From an uncultured Bacteroidia bacterium (GTDB lineage: Bacteria; Bacteroidota; Bacteroidia; Bacteroidales; F082): 64,000 nt of DNA. The position numbers were made by a program, and so were the translations under genes. Positions 53,813 through 62,160 of this stretch are shown in pieces. The stretch's first letter is position 1; each line of letters begins with the position of its first letter. The stretch covers positions 1 through 64,000 of the forward strand of contig CADAVB010000005.1 in the NCBI GenBank assembly GCA_902791165.1, written 5' to 3'. The notes beneath the pieces are model-generated. The model had not been told where the DNA came from and did no database searches. It saw only the letters and a list, made by a program, of their open reading frames with translations.

Positions 53813-54375
53813 GAAACCGTGTCATCATTTGCGAGGCCTCCGAAATCATCGCCATTGGGTTGGCCGAAATCATCGACGGCATAGCGCAGTTCGATGTGGT
53901 GTCGCGCATAGACAACCCCGAACAACTCTGCGAAAAAGCCATAGCGTTAGATGCCAATTTGTTGATTATCAACCCAATGTTATTAGGTTTCCAAAACCGT
54001 GATTTTCTCATCCAATTAGGCAAAGAGCTCCCGAGTGTTACCCTCGTCGCTTTGGTTACCGCAAGCCTCGACCATTCCATGCTGACGCCCTACCATGGGG
54101 TCATCGAAATCAACGATACGCGATCGAAGGTCATCAGCAAGATGAATGAGTTTGCGCGAAGCGAAACCTCGAAAAACCTTGACGACGTAGAACTCTCAAA
54201 ACGCGAAACTGATGTCCTTGTAGCCGTAGCCAAAGGCATGATGAACAAGGAGATTGCCGACCAGATGAACATCTCCATCCACACCGTCATTTCACACCGC
54301 AAGAACATCACCCGCAAGACCGGCATCAAATCTGTTTCAGGGAACAATTTGATTGACGAGAAGGAGTTGATATAA
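53809..54375 (+). CDS. LuxR-type response regulator-like protein
   Basis: A 188-residue protein with a receiver-like N-terminal half (RVIICEASEIIAIGLAEIIDGI; LLIINPMLLGF) that has no obvious phospho-acceptor Asp in the usual place, and a C-terminal LuxR/GerE helix-turn-helix (LSKRETDVLVAVAKGMMNKEIADQMNISIHTVISHRKNI). The end reads KTGIKSVSGNNLIDEKELI; relatives have about seven more residues (LTVYAIL-like) before NNL, so a 21-bp in-frame loss has shortened the last helix. It is translationally coupled (ATGA) to the hemerythrin gene and is probably its output regulator. Confidence 0.82.
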   Translation: MRNRVIICEASEIIAIGLAEIIDGIAQFDVVSRIDNPEQLCEKAIALDANLLIINPMLLGFQNRDFLIQLGKELPSVTLVALVTASLDHSMLTPYHGVIEINDTRSKVISKMNEFARSETSKNLDDVELSKRETDVLVAVAKGMMNKEIADQMNISIHTVISHRKNITRKTGIKSVSGNNLIDEKELI

Positions 54376-54426
54376 AATAAAAGACATCCGACTTCACTAT
54401 CTATTGCGAAAAAGCAAAACCACAAA

Positions 54427-54458
54427 TTTGCTTTTTTTCGAATAAAGCCTTATCTTTG
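54427..54458 (+). promoter_or_regulatory. Promoter of the type I restriction-modification locus
   Basis: -33 box TTTG (54427-54430), 20-bp spacer, -7 box TATCTTTG (54451-54458). The leader to hsdM is about 18 bases. No other clear promoter was found up to hsdR, so the locus may be one long transcript. Confidence 0.75.
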
Positions 54459-54480
54459 CAGCTCATTTTTTGCCATTACC

Positions 54481-56520
54481 ATGATTACCAAACAAGCCTT
54501 GGGCAACCTCCTTTTCGGCATGGCCGACATCCTTCGCGACAAAGTGGAGGATTACAAATCATATATCCTTTCATTGTTATTCTTCAAGCGTCTTTCCGAC
54601 AATTACCAGTGGGAAATTGAGGATGGAAAAAAGCAATTTGAAGTTGAATACGCACGCGAGCCTTCACCAAGAGAATTGGATGTCATAACCAGTAAAAAGC
54701 ACGATTTCACCATCCCGCAAGGTTGTTTTTGGAATGATGTGCGTCTGGCTTCCATCGACAAGAAGAACGAGAAACTGGATAAGGCTGTCACGGAAATTGC
54801 GGAACAGAATGTTGACAAGAATGGAAAATACATCCTCAAAGGTATCATCAATACGGTGCGATGGAACGAGCCCGCTCCTGATGGCTCTGGCGGAAAGAAG
54901 TTGGACCCCGAGGTGCTGACTAACCTTATCAACTACCTTAGTGCCGTGGATTTGAGCAACAAGAATGTGACCGTGGATGTGCTGGGCGATGCTTACGAAT
55001 ACCTCATCAAGCGTTTTGCAGACGAGAACAAGGGCGGTACCATGGCAGGACAATTCTACACGCCACAGGAAGTGGTCGACATCATTGTCCGATATTTGAA
55101 ACCACAAAAAGGTGAAACCATATATGACCCCACCTGCGGCTCTGGCGGTTTTCTGCTGAACGCGGCCAAATATGCGCGTGCCAGCTACGACACGCAAAAA
55201 GGTGTCCGTCTCTTCGGGCAGGAACTGGTGTGGAACACATGGGCTATCTGTAATATCAACATGATCCTCCATGGTTTGGATGCCCGCATTGAGCAAGGCG
55301 ACACCATCCGCGACCCGAAATTCAAGGATGAAGACAACGAACTTGAACTTCGCACTTTCGACAAGGTGATGGCCAATTTCCCGTTTTCTTTGGAGAACTG
55401 GGCGCAAAACGGCGAGCCCAAGAAGGACAAAAAAGGCAATACCGTCAACAAGAAGGATGGTACGCCGCAGATTGAATACAAGAAGGAGTTTACCGACCCA
55501 TACAACCGCCTCGTTTATGGCGTTCCACCATACAGCAACGGCGATTTCGCTTTTTTGCAGCATATTATTGCTTCACTCGACGACAAAGGCAAAGCAGGTG
55601 TGGTGTGTCCGCAAGGTGTGTTGTTCCGTGGCCAGCCGGAGAAGACCGAGGAGGAAGATGGACAGAATCGCAAGGCCGATGTGGAGTATATGATTCGTCG
55701 TGGTTTTTTGCAAGGCGTCGATTTCAAGCAGCATATCAATATTATTGACGCCATTGTGGTGCTGCCCGGCAATTTGTTTTATGGTACCACCATTCCCGGT
55801 GCCATCATTTTCTTCGACAAGAACAAGCCCGAGGACCATAAAAACAAGGTGCTGATGGTGTATGCTGCCAAGAAAGGCTGGTACCGCGAAGATGCCAACA
55901 TGAGTGTGTTGGAGCCTCAGGATGTGCTGCGGATTTCCACCATGCTGGAGAGCTGGGGTGACATCGACAAAGCCAAGGATTGGATAGCGTTACAGAAGAA
56001 CAGGCTTTATAACCAGATAGACGAAGACCTTGATTTTCAGATGTCTGAAATCGACAACGATACGGCAGAGGAGTTGGCCCAAGCAAGACGCCGTTTGGCT
56101 AAAGCCGAGAAAACCGTCAATGACAAGTTGACTACAAACAAGAAGCCGACGGCGAGTGAAAAGAAAGCGGTGGAAACAGCGCAAAAGGCTTTGGACAAGC
56201 TGACTGCCGATAGGACAGCCCGCGAAAAAGCCGCCCATGAGAAAGGCGAAAAACAATGCCAAGCTATCGCCGAGGTGGAATCGGAGTTGATGCAAATGTT
56301 AGGCGACCCTGAGTTGCGCAAGCGTTATTTCTCCATCGTGGACATGGACGAGATTGAGGAAAACGAGTTCAACCTCAACATCCCGCGTTATGTCGATACT
56401 TTTGAGCCTGAGGAACAGATAGACTTGAAGGAAGCCATTGCCGATTTCCTAAAGGCGATGCAAGCGGAATCGGATACGGAGAAGGAACTAGAGGAACTGC
56501 TGAAATCAATTGACAATTAA
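54481..56520 (+). CDS. hsdM: Type I restriction-modification methyltransferase subunit HsdM
   Basis: A 679-residue N6-adenine DNA methyltransferase subunit. The N-terminal helical domain (LLFGMADILRDKVEDYKSYI; LSLLFFKRLSD) is followed by the catalytic part: YDPTCGSGGFLLNAAKYA (SAM motif I, Asp216) and the catalytic motif IV, here NFPF at residues 299-302 instead of the usual NPPF/Y. The C-terminal third is a coiled coil (LAKAEKTVNDKLTTNKK) ending NLNIPRYVDTFEPEEQIDL. It pairs with HsdS for modification. The 3' end (SIDN and stop) lies in a repetitive ATTGACAATT stretch. Confidence 0.94.
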   Translation: MITKQALGNLLFGMADILRDKVEDYKSYILSLLFFKRLSDNYQWEIEDGKKQFEVEYAREPSPRELDVITSKKHDFTIPQGCFWNDVRLASIDKKNEKLDKAVTEIAEQNVDKNGKYILKGIINTVRWNEPAPDGSGGKKLDPEVLTNLINYLSAVDLSNKNVTVDVLGDAYEYLIKRFADENKGGTMAGQFYTPQEVVDIIVRYLKPQKGETIYDPTCGSGGFLLNAAKYARASYDTQKGVRLFGQELVWNTWAICNINMILHGLDARIEQGDTIRDPKFKDEDNELELRTFDKVMANFPFSLENWAQNGEPKKDKKGNTVNKKDGTPQIEYKKEFTDPYNRLVYGVPPYSNGDFAFLQHIIASLDDKGKAGVVCPQGVLFRGQPEKTEEEDGQNRKADVEYMIRRGFLQGVDFKQHINIIDAIVVLPGNLFYGTTIPGAIIFFDKNKPEDHKNKVLMVYAAKKGWYREDANMSVLEPQDVLRISTMLESWGDIDKAKDWIALQKNRLYNQIDEDLDFQMSEIDNDTAEELAQARRRLAKAEKTVNDKLTTNKKPTASEKKAVETAQKALDKLTADRTAREKAAHEKGEKQCQAIAEVESELMQMLGDPELRKRYFSIVDMDEIEENEFNLNIPRYVDTFEPEEQIDLKEAIADFLKAMQAESDTEKELEELLKSIDN

Positions 56521-56539
56521 CAATGAACAATTGACAATG
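56502..56539. repeat. AT-rich CAATTGACAATG repeat, first patch
   Basis: Three overlapping variants of CAATTGACAATTAACAATG and CAATTGACAATGG spanning the hsdM stop and the next start. The same motif returns before hsdS. Confidence 0.8.
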
Positions 56540-57697
56540 GAACTGAAGAAACATAATACGGAAATAGAGCAAACGCCCGATTCTATGCCGGGACTGTTTC
56601 TGGATGCTTGTACCATTATTGAACAAGCGCAGACAACGGCCTACCGCACTGTGAACGAAACGCTCATCAAGCGCAACTGGCTGCTTGGTATGCGCATACA
56701 ACACGAGGTGCTGAAAGACAAACGGGCGGAGTATGGTGAGCAGGTGGTGAAAGCTTTGGCTGCATTTCTTACCAACCGCTATGGAGAAGGTTTCACCAAA
56801 ACTAATCTTTACAATTATGTGAGCTTTTACCAATATTGGCCCGACTTTTTCCACGCAGTGAGTGGAATTTCTTTGGAAAATGATACCGAGAAGATTTTCC
56901 ACGCAGTGAGTGGAAAATCTGACGAAGAACCAGTTTCCAACATTATGAACGCGCTGCGTTCACAATCAACTATTCGGTTGTCTTGGACTCACTACCGCAT
57001 CATCCTGCAGGAATCCAACGCCGAAGCCCGCGCCTGGTACGAGAACGAGGCTGCCAACGAAATGTGGAGCACCCGCACCTTGCAGCGCAATATCTCTTCG
57101 CAATACTACCACCGAATGCTTCAGTCGCAGAACAAAACTGCCGTACACGACGAGATGGTGAAACTCACCCAACCGCTACAGGACAAACTTGAATATCTGA
57201 AAAATCCTGTGGTTGCCGAATTTTTGGGCTTCAAAAACAATGCGGAATATACCGAGAGTCGACTTGAGCAGAGCATTATCGACCATCTTGTGCCTTTCCT
57301 TATGGAGTTGGGCAAAGGCTTTGCCTTTGTTGACCGCCAAAAACACATTCACACCGAAAAGGAAGACTACTATATCGACCTTGTTTTCTACAATTATCAT
57401 TTGCGTTGTTTTGTCCTCATTGATTTGAAAACGACGAAGTTGTGCCATCAAGATGTTGGGCAGATGGATATGTATGTGAAGATGTACGACGAACTGGTGC
57501 GCCCCGAAGGGCATAACCCGACCATTGGCCTGTTGCTTTGTGCCGACACCGACGAGGATGTGGCGCATTACTCGGTGCTCAACGGCAGCGACCAGCTTTA
57601 CGCAGCCAAGTATCTCACCTATATGCCTACGCAAGAGGAATTGCGCCGCGAAATAGAGCAGCAGAAGGAATTTTACAGGTTGAAGAATGGAGAATGA
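56537..57697 (+). CDS. DUF1016/YhcG-type PD-(D/E)xK nuclease
   Basis: A 386-residue protein. The N-terminal DUF1016 helical domain (ACTIIEQAQTTAYRTVNETLIKRNWLLGMRI; YGEGFTKTNLYNYVSFYQYWPDF) binds DNA, and the C-terminal nuclease domain has YYIDLVFYNYHLRCFVLIDLKTTK with the D...DxK active-site pattern. It is the intact counterpart of the interrupted gene at 36660. The family appears often in restriction and toxin loci. The ATG at 56537 is preferred over one at 56510 that lies in the repeat. A short FHAVSG segment occurs twice (near 109 and 125), flanking SLENDTEKI. Confidence 0.88.
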   Translation: MELKKHNTEIEQTPDSMPGLFLDACTIIEQAQTTAYRTVNETLIKRNWLLGMRIQHEVLKDKRAEYGEQVVKALAAFLTNRYGEGFTKTNLYNYVSFYQYWPDFFHAVSGISLENDTEKIFHAVSGKSDEEPVSNIMNALRSQSTIRLSWTHYRIILQESNAEARAWYENEAANEMWSTRTLQRNISSQYYHRMLQSQNKTAVHDEMVKLTQPLQDKLEYLKNPVVAEFLGFKNNAEYTESRLEQSIIDHLVPFLMELGKGFAFVDRQKHIHTEKEDYYIDLVFYNYHLRCFVLIDLKTTKLCHQDVGQMDMYVKMYDELVRPEGHNPTIGLLLCADTDEDVAHYSVLNGSDQLYAAKYLTYMPTQEELRREIEQQKEFYRLKNGE

Positions 57698-57706
57698 ACA
57701 AGAAGC

Positions 57707-57779
57707 AATGAACAATTGACAATGGATAATGAACAATTGACAATGGATAATGAACAATTTACAATTGACAATGAACAAT
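57707..57779. repeat. 21-bp tandem repeat, second patch, before hsdS
   Basis: Two perfect units of 21 bp (57707-57727, 57728-57748) with core AATGAACAATTGACAATGG, then a partial variant running into the hsdS start codon. It is built from the motif seen at 56502-56539. Confidence 0.9.
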
Positions 57780-59049
57780 GATGGAAGGTTGGAAAACAGA
57801 TAAGTTCAAGAATCAGATTCAGTATAAATCTGGATATACATGGTCGAAGGAGCAAGAGTTGAAAGCTCAAGAGCCTAATTCGGTCAGAGTGCTTACTGTG
57901 ACGAATATTCAAAAGGACTTGGATTTGTCGGAAGAATTGTATCTGCAAGGTGTCAATGAAAAAGACAAGAAAGAAAAAGCGGTAAGTAAGGATTGGTGTA
58001 TTGCCGTGAGCTCCAATGGCAATAGAAAACGAATCGGCAATGCTGTTTTCATAAAAGATGACACAGATTATTTGTTTGCATCATTTCTAACTGCCTTTAA
58101 GCCGAAAGACAATTCAGATATTTTGCCAGATTACTTTTTCCGTTGGCTGACTTCACATAATGTTCAAGAACGTATAACTTCTGTCTCAGAAGGCACAACG
58201 GGATTGGGAAATTTGGATATCCGATATTTGAGGAATATGGATATTCATTTCCCTGAAAAGCAAGAGCAAACCGCCATAGCCGCCATGCTCTCGAAGGTTG
58301 ACGAGGCGATAGCGGCGGTGCAGGGCAGCATAGCCGCCGCCGAGCGACTGAAAAAGAGCCTGATGCAGAGCCTCCTCACCGGCCGCATGAAACCCGACGG
58401 CACCCTGCGCACCGAAGAAGAGTTCTATTTGGATGAGAAGTTTGGAAAGGTGCCTGTGGGGTGGAAGGTGAAAAAAGTCAAGGATTTGTTTTATATGAAT
58501 CAAAACACTTTATCCAGTAATACAAATGCTGATTATAGGTTTAGGTATATTACGATTGAGGCAGTAAACACAGAAAAAATTGAATTTGAAAACTGTCCTA
58601 ATTATTCATTTAAAGACTCACCAGGTAGAGCAAGACGTATTATTAAGGACGATGATATTCTAATATCAGGTGTAAGACCTAATTTAAAAGCATTCGCTAT
58701 CTATAATAAGCCAGATTCTTATAATTGGATCTGCTCAACCGGCTTTCATGTTTTGACGGCTAAGGAGAAAGTTTGTCCTCAATTTTTCTTTTATCAGATA
58801 TTGAGTTCAATAGGCGCTTCTCAATTTCATAGTTGGGTGGCTGGTTCAAATTATCCAGCAATTGGAGATTCTGACATGAAAAACATGTTGTTATATACGC
58901 CACCTTACGAAGAACAATTAGTAATAAATCAAAAGTTCGAAAGCATTTCAAAAACGCAAAAAATAAAACAAGAAAAAATTGCCGTCCTTGAAAGGCTGAA
59001 GAAGTCATTGATGCAGAATTTGCTGACGGGGAGGGTGAGGGTAAATTGA
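57778..59049 (+). CDS. hsdS: Type I restriction-modification specificity subunit HsdS
   Basis: A 423-residue DNA-recognition subunit with two target-recognition domains: TRD1 at about 1-155 and TRD2 at about 215-395. The two conserved coiled-coil spacers are nearly the same: QGSIAAAERLKKSLMQSLLTGRM in the middle and KIAVLERLKKSLMQNLLTGRV at the end. TRD parts are AT-rich and the central spacer is clearly GC-richer, a sign of TRD exchange by recombination. The start may be 57778 or the next ATG at 57781. The recognised sequence cannot be predicted. Confidence 0.93.
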   Translation: MMEGWKTDKFKNQIQYKSGYTWSKEQELKAQEPNSVRVLTVTNIQKDLDLSEELYLQGVNEKDKKEKAVSKDWCIAVSSNGNRKRIGNAVFIKDDTDYLFASFLTAFKPKDNSDILPDYFFRWLTSHNVQERITSVSEGTTGLGNLDIRYLRNMDIHFPEKQEQTAIAAMLSKVDEAIAAVQGSIAAAERLKKSLMQSLLTGRMKPDGTLRTEEEFYLDEKFGKVPVGWKVKKVKDLFYMNQNTLSSNTNADYRFRYITIEAVNTEKIEFENCPNYSFKDSPGRARRIIKDDDILISGVRPNLKAFAIYNKPDSYNWICSTGFHVLTAKEKVCPQFFFYQILSSIGASQFHSWVAGSNYPAIGDSDMKNMLLYTPPYEEQLVINQKFESISKTQKIKQEKIAVLERLKKSLMQNLLTGRVRVN

Positions 59050-59065
59050 GCAATAACACAAAACA

Positions 59066-59809
59066 ATGATACATATGAAGAATAAGATTACAAAGTGGTT
59101 CATAATAAGCTGCATTATTACAGTGGCTATTATGCTGTTTTCAAAACTGTTCCCTTTTATTAAATGCTCTTGGTCTGCTGATTTTTGTAAAGACTGGAAT
59201 GATTTCTGGTTTGGATTTTCGTGCAGTTTATTATGCAGTTTTATTGTTGCATATTTAATGTATTATTATACGGATTTCAGACCACGCAAGGTGTTTTCAA
59301 TTCAAGTAAAACCTATATTGAAAAGGAAACTTGAGATTATGCATCAAACATATGATTTTGTTTATAGAAAATTCGGCGGATTGGGTAATTTTGAAAAATC
59401 GGATAATGAGAATCTTGCTCAATTATTGAGGAAGAATATTTGGGCAGATAAAATCGAAGGAACGGAGCATACATATAATGACGTAGTTCAAGAAACGATG
59501 ATTGAGTTAAGGAGAATAATTGCAGAGTTCTTAACATATTCTAAGTATTTAGAAGACTATCAAATATTTAAATTAGAAGAAATAGTCAATATGGCATATT
59601 GTGGAATACAAATTGCAAAAAAATGCACTACAGACTCTAGTGGAATGCAAAAATCTTTAGTAACTGGGAATGTTTTAATAAATTGGCTTCAATTATATGA
59701 AAGAGACACTTTTGTTGATGAAGTATTTATTCCGTCATATAGAAAATTGTTAGAAATTGAAAAGTCGTTTAATACAGAAATAAATAATGGGAAAAAGAAA
59801 ACTAATTGA
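59066..59809 (+). CDS. Two-helix membrane protein of the hsd cassette, unknown
   Basis: A 247-residue protein (or 244 from a second ATG at 59075). Two membrane helices at about residues 11-29 and 46-68 enclose a short loop with CSWSADFCKDW; the remaining 180 residues are soluble and helical (VKPILKRKLEIMHQTYDFVYRKF; QETMIELRRIIAEFLTYSKYLED). No family recognised. It starts 16 bp after hsdS and ends 20 bp before the proteasome-like gene, so the genes look co-transcribed. Strongly AT-rich compared with hsdM and hsdR. A membrane effector or anchor is a reasonable guess from topology only. Confidence 0.65.
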   Translation: MIHMKNKITKWFIISCIITVAIMLFSKLFPFIKCSWSADFCKDWNDFWFGFSCSLLCSFIVAYLMYYYTDFRPRKVFSIQVKPILKRKLEIMHQTYDFVYRKFGGLGNFEKSDNENLAQLLRKNIWADKIEGTEHTYNDVVQETMIELRRIIAEFLTYSKYLEDYQIFKLEEIVNMAYCGIQIAKKCTTDSSGMQKSLVTGNVLINWLQLYERDTFVDEVFIPSYRKLLEIEKSFNTEINNGKKKTN

Positions 59810-59829
59810 GAGTAAATAAATAATCAAAA

Positions 59830-61110
59830 ATGACAGCAATAGTAGGAATATTAAATAAACATGGAATTGCGATTGCAGCCGATAGTGCAGAAACTATTGG
59901 TAACGGAATTAAAATATATAATAAGGCAAATAAAATCTTCAATTTGTCAAAATATCATCCTGTGGGAGCAGCAGTATATGGGAGTGCTAATTTTAGTGAT
60001 TTAACTCCATGGGATATAATCTTTAAGTTGTATCGGGAAAATATAGGCAAGCAATGCTTGAACAAAACAGAAGATTATGTTATTAGTCTTATTTCTTTTA
60101 TAGAAGAAAAGCAATTCTTTTCTGACACCAAAGAATTAGAGAATAGTTTGTGTAACAATATTTTATCCTATTTCAATGAATACATTATTATCAATCGAAT
60201 TGGTCATGGAAATCCTAATGGGATTGATTTGACAAAATTACCAACAGTATTGAAAGAGATTCAGAAAGAAATATCGACTTCGCCAGTTATTGATTCAATT
60301 AAAGATGTGACCAAAGAAGAGTTTATTTCAAGTTTAGGGATTGCTCTGAAACAAATAAAACAAACTCTCGCCCAAAATGGTTTTGATTATAAAACAATTG
60401 AAAATGAATTAAAAGAAGTTTTATATTTGTCTTTTACACGAAAAGAGAATATGCATAACCATTCAGGAGTAGCAATTTTTGGATACGGGGAAAACGAAAT
60501 ATATCCACGTTTGTTCAGATTAAAAATATATGGGGCTATTTGTGGAAAACTAAAATGGTATATAGAGGAAAAATGTATAATTGATAATAATAACACAGGA
60601 ATTGTATGCCCAATGGCTCAACAGGATGTTATGATGACTGTTTTGTGCGGTATTGAACCCAAATTGAAGAAACTAATAGTCCAATTAACATCTCAAGTTA
60701 TAACGGAAAATATTAAGCAAATAGCCTCAACAGTTGGAAAAACAGACAAGTCCTTGGCAAAAAGTATTTCGGCAATAAATGTTCAGCCTACTTTGGATTT
60801 ATTCAATAATAATCTAAAAGCAATTATTGACAGTAATCATGTTTTTCCACTTATTAACACTATTGCAATTCTGCAAAAAGAAGACTTGGCTGAAGTGGCC
60901 GAGAATTTAATATATCTCACTTCTCTTATAAGAAGGATTACTCCTGACAAGGAAAGTGTTGGTGGTCCAATAGATGTTGCTTTGGTTTCAAAAGGAGATG
61001 GTTTTATTTGGATAAAGCGCAAACATTATTTTGAAGAAACATTGAATAAAAATTATTTTGGCAAATACTATATCGATTCCGATGATAGAAAGGAGGCAAA
61101 CAATGAATAA
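59830..61110 (+). CDS. Proteasome-beta-like Ntn hydrolase of the hsd cassette
   Basis: A 426-residue protein. The start MTAIVGILNKHGIAIAADSA matches the first strands of proteasome beta subunits: after Met removal Thr2 would be the nucleophile, Asp18 fits the conserved acidic residue and Lys35 in NKIFNL fits the catalytic lysine. Further matches are GAAVYGSANFSDLTPWDII, the strand pair SGVAIFGYGENEIYPRLFRL at about 214, and near the C-terminus SVGGPIDVALVSKGDGFIWI, like the final strands of the fold. The 180-220-residue core is expanded by helical insertions at about 65-205 and 260-365. Self-assembly and substrates are unknown. The 3' end overlaps the next start by 8 bp. Confidence 0.72.
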   Translation: MTAIVGILNKHGIAIAADSAETIGNGIKIYNKANKIFNLSKYHPVGAAVYGSANFSDLTPWDIIFKLYRENIGKQCLNKTEDYVISLISFIEEKQFFSDTKELENSLCNNILSYFNEYIIINRIGHGNPNGIDLTKLPTVLKEIQKEISTSPVIDSIKDVTKEEFISSLGIALKQIKQTLAQNGFDYKTIENELKEVLYLSFTRKENMHNHSGVAIFGYGENEIYPRLFRLKIYGAICGKLKWYIEEKCIIDNNNTGIVCPMAQQDVMMTVLCGIEPKLKKLIVQLTSQVITENIKQIASTVGKTDKSLAKSISAINVQPTLDLFNNNLKAIIDSNHVFPLINTIAILQKEDLAEVAENLIYLTSLIRRITPDKESVGGPIDVALVSKGDGFIWIKRKHYFEETLNKNYFGKYYIDSDDRKEANNE

Positions 61111-61282
61111 TTATCTGAATAACAACTCTTTTTCTGGAGAATCAAATAAGAATGAATCAAGGTATTCAGTATGTGAAGATAAAAATCAAGCTCAATGGAT
61201 AAATCAGGTTGCAAGACAAGCTGCCAAACTCATCTCACAACAGATCAAGGAATCCAATAATCAATCTAAAAAATCTAAATAA
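61103..61282 (+). CDS. Small 59-residue protein of the hsd cassette
   Basis: A short hydrophilic protein: an Asn/Ser-rich first half (MNNYLNNNSFSGESNKNES) and a helical second half (QAQWINQVARQAAKLISQQIKE) with a basic end. The ATG is preceded by AAAGGAGGCA, a very strong Shine-Dalgarno site, and overlaps the end of the Ntn-hydrolase gene by 8 bp. It could be a partner, inhibitor or substrate of that protein, or an antitoxin for the Fic protein 15 bp downstream. I looked for the Fic inhibitory motif (S/T)xxxE(G/N) and found no exact match. Confidence 0.6.
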   Translation: MNNYLNNNSFSGESNKNESRYSVCEDKNQAQWINQVARQAAKLISQQIKESNNQSKKSK

Positions 61283-61297
61283 ATCATTAATAGGAGA

Positions 61298-62158
61298 ATG
61301 AAAACTTCCATCCGCTTCTATAACGACCGCGAGGTGCGGGCTGTGTGGGACGAGAGCCAGAACAAATGGTGGTTCTCGGCTGTTGATATTGTTGCCGCCA
61401 TCACCGAAAGCCCCAATCCGAGAAAATATTGGAGCGTGCTCAAAACCCGACTGAGAAAGGCCGGAAACGAGTTGACTACAAAATGTAGCCAACTCAAAAT
61501 GACCGCCGCCGATGGTAAAAAATACGCTACTGATTGCTTCTCTCAAGACGATATAATCGAATTGGTGAAACTTATCCCCAGCAAAAAGACTGCCGATTTC
61601 CTCGACTGGTTCACATACAGCGACAACACCATCGACGGGAAAAGCCGTAAAAAAGCTTACGAACTCTGGGAAAGCAACTTGGTGGAGGACAAAAACATCG
61701 GCACTACCAAAAGCCTGCAACAAATCCACGCCTTCCTGTTCGGGGGCTTGTATGATTTTGCCGGACAAATCCGCACCAAGACCATTTCAAAAGGCGGATT
61801 CACATTCTGCGTGGCCCAATACCTGCCCCAAGCCCTGCAAACCATCGACAAAATGCCCGAAAACACCTTTGACGAAATCGTGGACAAATACGTGGAAATG
61901 AACGTGGCGCATCCCTTTATGGAAGGCAACGGTCGCAGCACCCGCATTTGGCTCGACATGATACTGAAAAAACGGCTGAAAAGATGCATTGATTGGAGCA
62001 AAATCAACAAGAACGACTATCTCCGTGCTATGGAACTAAGCGCCGCCGACAGCACTTTCATCCGTCAGTTGTTAATCGGAGCCCTCACCGACAAGATTGA
62101 TGACCGTGAATTATTCATGAAAGGCATTGATTATTCATATTATTACGAGGAGAATTGA
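61298..62158 (+). CDS. BRO-N/Fic fusion protein (predicted AMP transferase)
   Basis: A 286-residue fusion. Residues about 1-105 form a BRO-N domain (VRAVWDESQNKWWFSAVDIVAAITESPNPRK, then DCFSQDDIIELVKLIPSKKT). Residues about 125-270 are a Fic domain: QIHAFLFGGLYDFAGQIRTKTISKGGF and the complete catalytic motif HPFMEGNGRSTR with His205, Glu209, Gly210, Asn211 and Arg213. Fic enzymes transfer AMP or other nucleotide parts to proteins. It lies 3 bp before hsdR and after the small cassette gene. Base composition returns to that of the hsd core genes. I see no inhibitory helix motif within the protein. Confidence 0.88.
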   Translation: MKTSIRFYNDREVRAVWDESQNKWWFSAVDIVAAITESPNPRKYWSVLKTRLRKAGNELTTKCSQLKMTAADGKKYATDCFSQDDIIELVKLIPSKKTADFLDWFTYSDNTIDGKSRKKAYELWESNLVEDKNIGTTKSLQQIHAFLFGGLYDFAGQIRTKTISKGGFTFCVAQYLPQALQTIDKMPENTFDEIVDKYVEMNVAHPFMEGNGRSTRIWLDMILKKRLKRCIDWSKINKNDYLRAMELSAADSTFIRQLLIGALTDKIDDRELFMKGIDYSYYYEEN

Positions 62159-62160
62159 TT

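Noticed and set aside
61103..61282. The small protein as a Fic antitoxin of the VbhA type
   Set aside because: The inhibitory motif (S/T)xxxE(G/N) is not present exactly; the nearest matches have Ser after Glu. The idea stays open but is not called.
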